The position numbers and the translations under genes were made by a program. A DNA stretch of 64,000 nt, taken from positions 62,001-126,000 of the forward strand of contig NZ_AWGF01000009.1 of the NCBI RefSeq assembly GCF_000495855.1, given 5' to 3'. The notes under the pieces were generated by a model, which did not search any database, was not told the origin of the DNA, and saw only the letters and a list, made by a program, of their open reading frames with translations. The DNA is from Asticcacaulis sp. YBE204 (GTDB taxonomy: Bacteria > Pseudomonadota > Alphaproteobacteria > Caulobacterales > Caulobacteraceae). The number at the start of each line of letters is the position of its first letter. Within the stretch, counting starts at the first letter, position 1. Shown piece after piece: positions 63,971 to 64,000 of the stretch.

Positions 63971-64000
63971 ATTTGTCGCAACCCCACCAGCACAATCGCG

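Noticed and set aside
1-64000. CRISPR arrays, tRNA or rRNA genes, transposases, phage genes
   Set aside because: I looked for regularly spaced repeats, tRNA-like cloverleaf ends and recombinase or transposase proteins and saw none. This was by eye, so a diverged tRNA could be missed.

Overview
The window is GC-rich, densely coded chromosomal DNA from a Gram-negative alphaproteobacterium. Two large TonB-dependent receptors, one with an STN domain and a FecI/FecR pair, many exported lipoproteins, carbohydrate-active enzymes, an EcLldD-like lactate dehydrogenase, a bo3-type quinol oxidase and a cytoplasmic PAS-MCP suggest a Caulobacteraceae member, perhaps Asticcacaulis-like. This placement is inference from gene content: there is no rRNA or other marker in the window. 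I count 48 protein genes and see no tRNA, rRNA, CRISPR array, transposase gene or phage gene.

Layout. 0-5.4 kb: DUF1345 membrane protein, then a poly-Ser lipoprotein and TonB-receptor pair. 5.4-13.1 kb: YdeI-like protein, a membrane-anchored winged-helix regulator, an internally shortened LacI regulator, kduD-like SDR, lldD, then 2-hydroxyacid reductase and glycerate kinase. 13.1-17.1 kb: pstSCAB behind two candidate Pho boxes. 17.1-23.8 kb: first tripartite RND pump with a divergent TetR gene and an operator-like palindrome on its promoter. 24.1-30.6 kb: a LytTR/DUF2306 coupled pair, a five-bladed-propeller glycosidase-like lipoprotein, DoxX and a Tat-exported GH2 enzyme. 30.7-38 kb: second RND pump (reverse strand) with its own divergent TetR gene. 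38-45 kb: small lipoprotein, double-PAS chemoreceptor, exported dienelactone-hydrolase-like enzyme and a 1257-residue LamG protein of unknown function. 45-53 kb: dadA/alr, transglutaminase-like protein, DUF6880, Na+/H+ antiporter, M20 peptidase. 53-59 kb: cyoABCD and a SURF1-like assembly factor. 59-64 kb: ECF sigma factor, anti-sigma FecR and an STN TonB receptor.

How the parts fit. The window mixes nutrient acquisition (TonB receptors, Pst, glycosidases, uronate- or lactate-linked oxidoreductases), toxic-compound export (two RND pumps) and aerobic respiration. lldD, the hydroxyacid reductase and glycerate kinase handle C3 hydroxy acids; the latter two form a hydroxypyruvate/glyoxylate to phosphoglycerate route.

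The most informative non-coding signals are these. (1) The pattern GTCGG-N16-CGTCT occurs three times around the ECF locus: before the sigma gene, before its TonB receptor, and just after the receptor pointing out of the window; it is a candidate promoter for this sigma factor. (2) A family of seven gene-free inverted-repeat elements of about 115-200 bp lies between genes, one inside the second pump operon. (3) A perfect 24-bp palindrome lies between kduD and lldD. (4) There are operator-like palindromes at both pump promoters.
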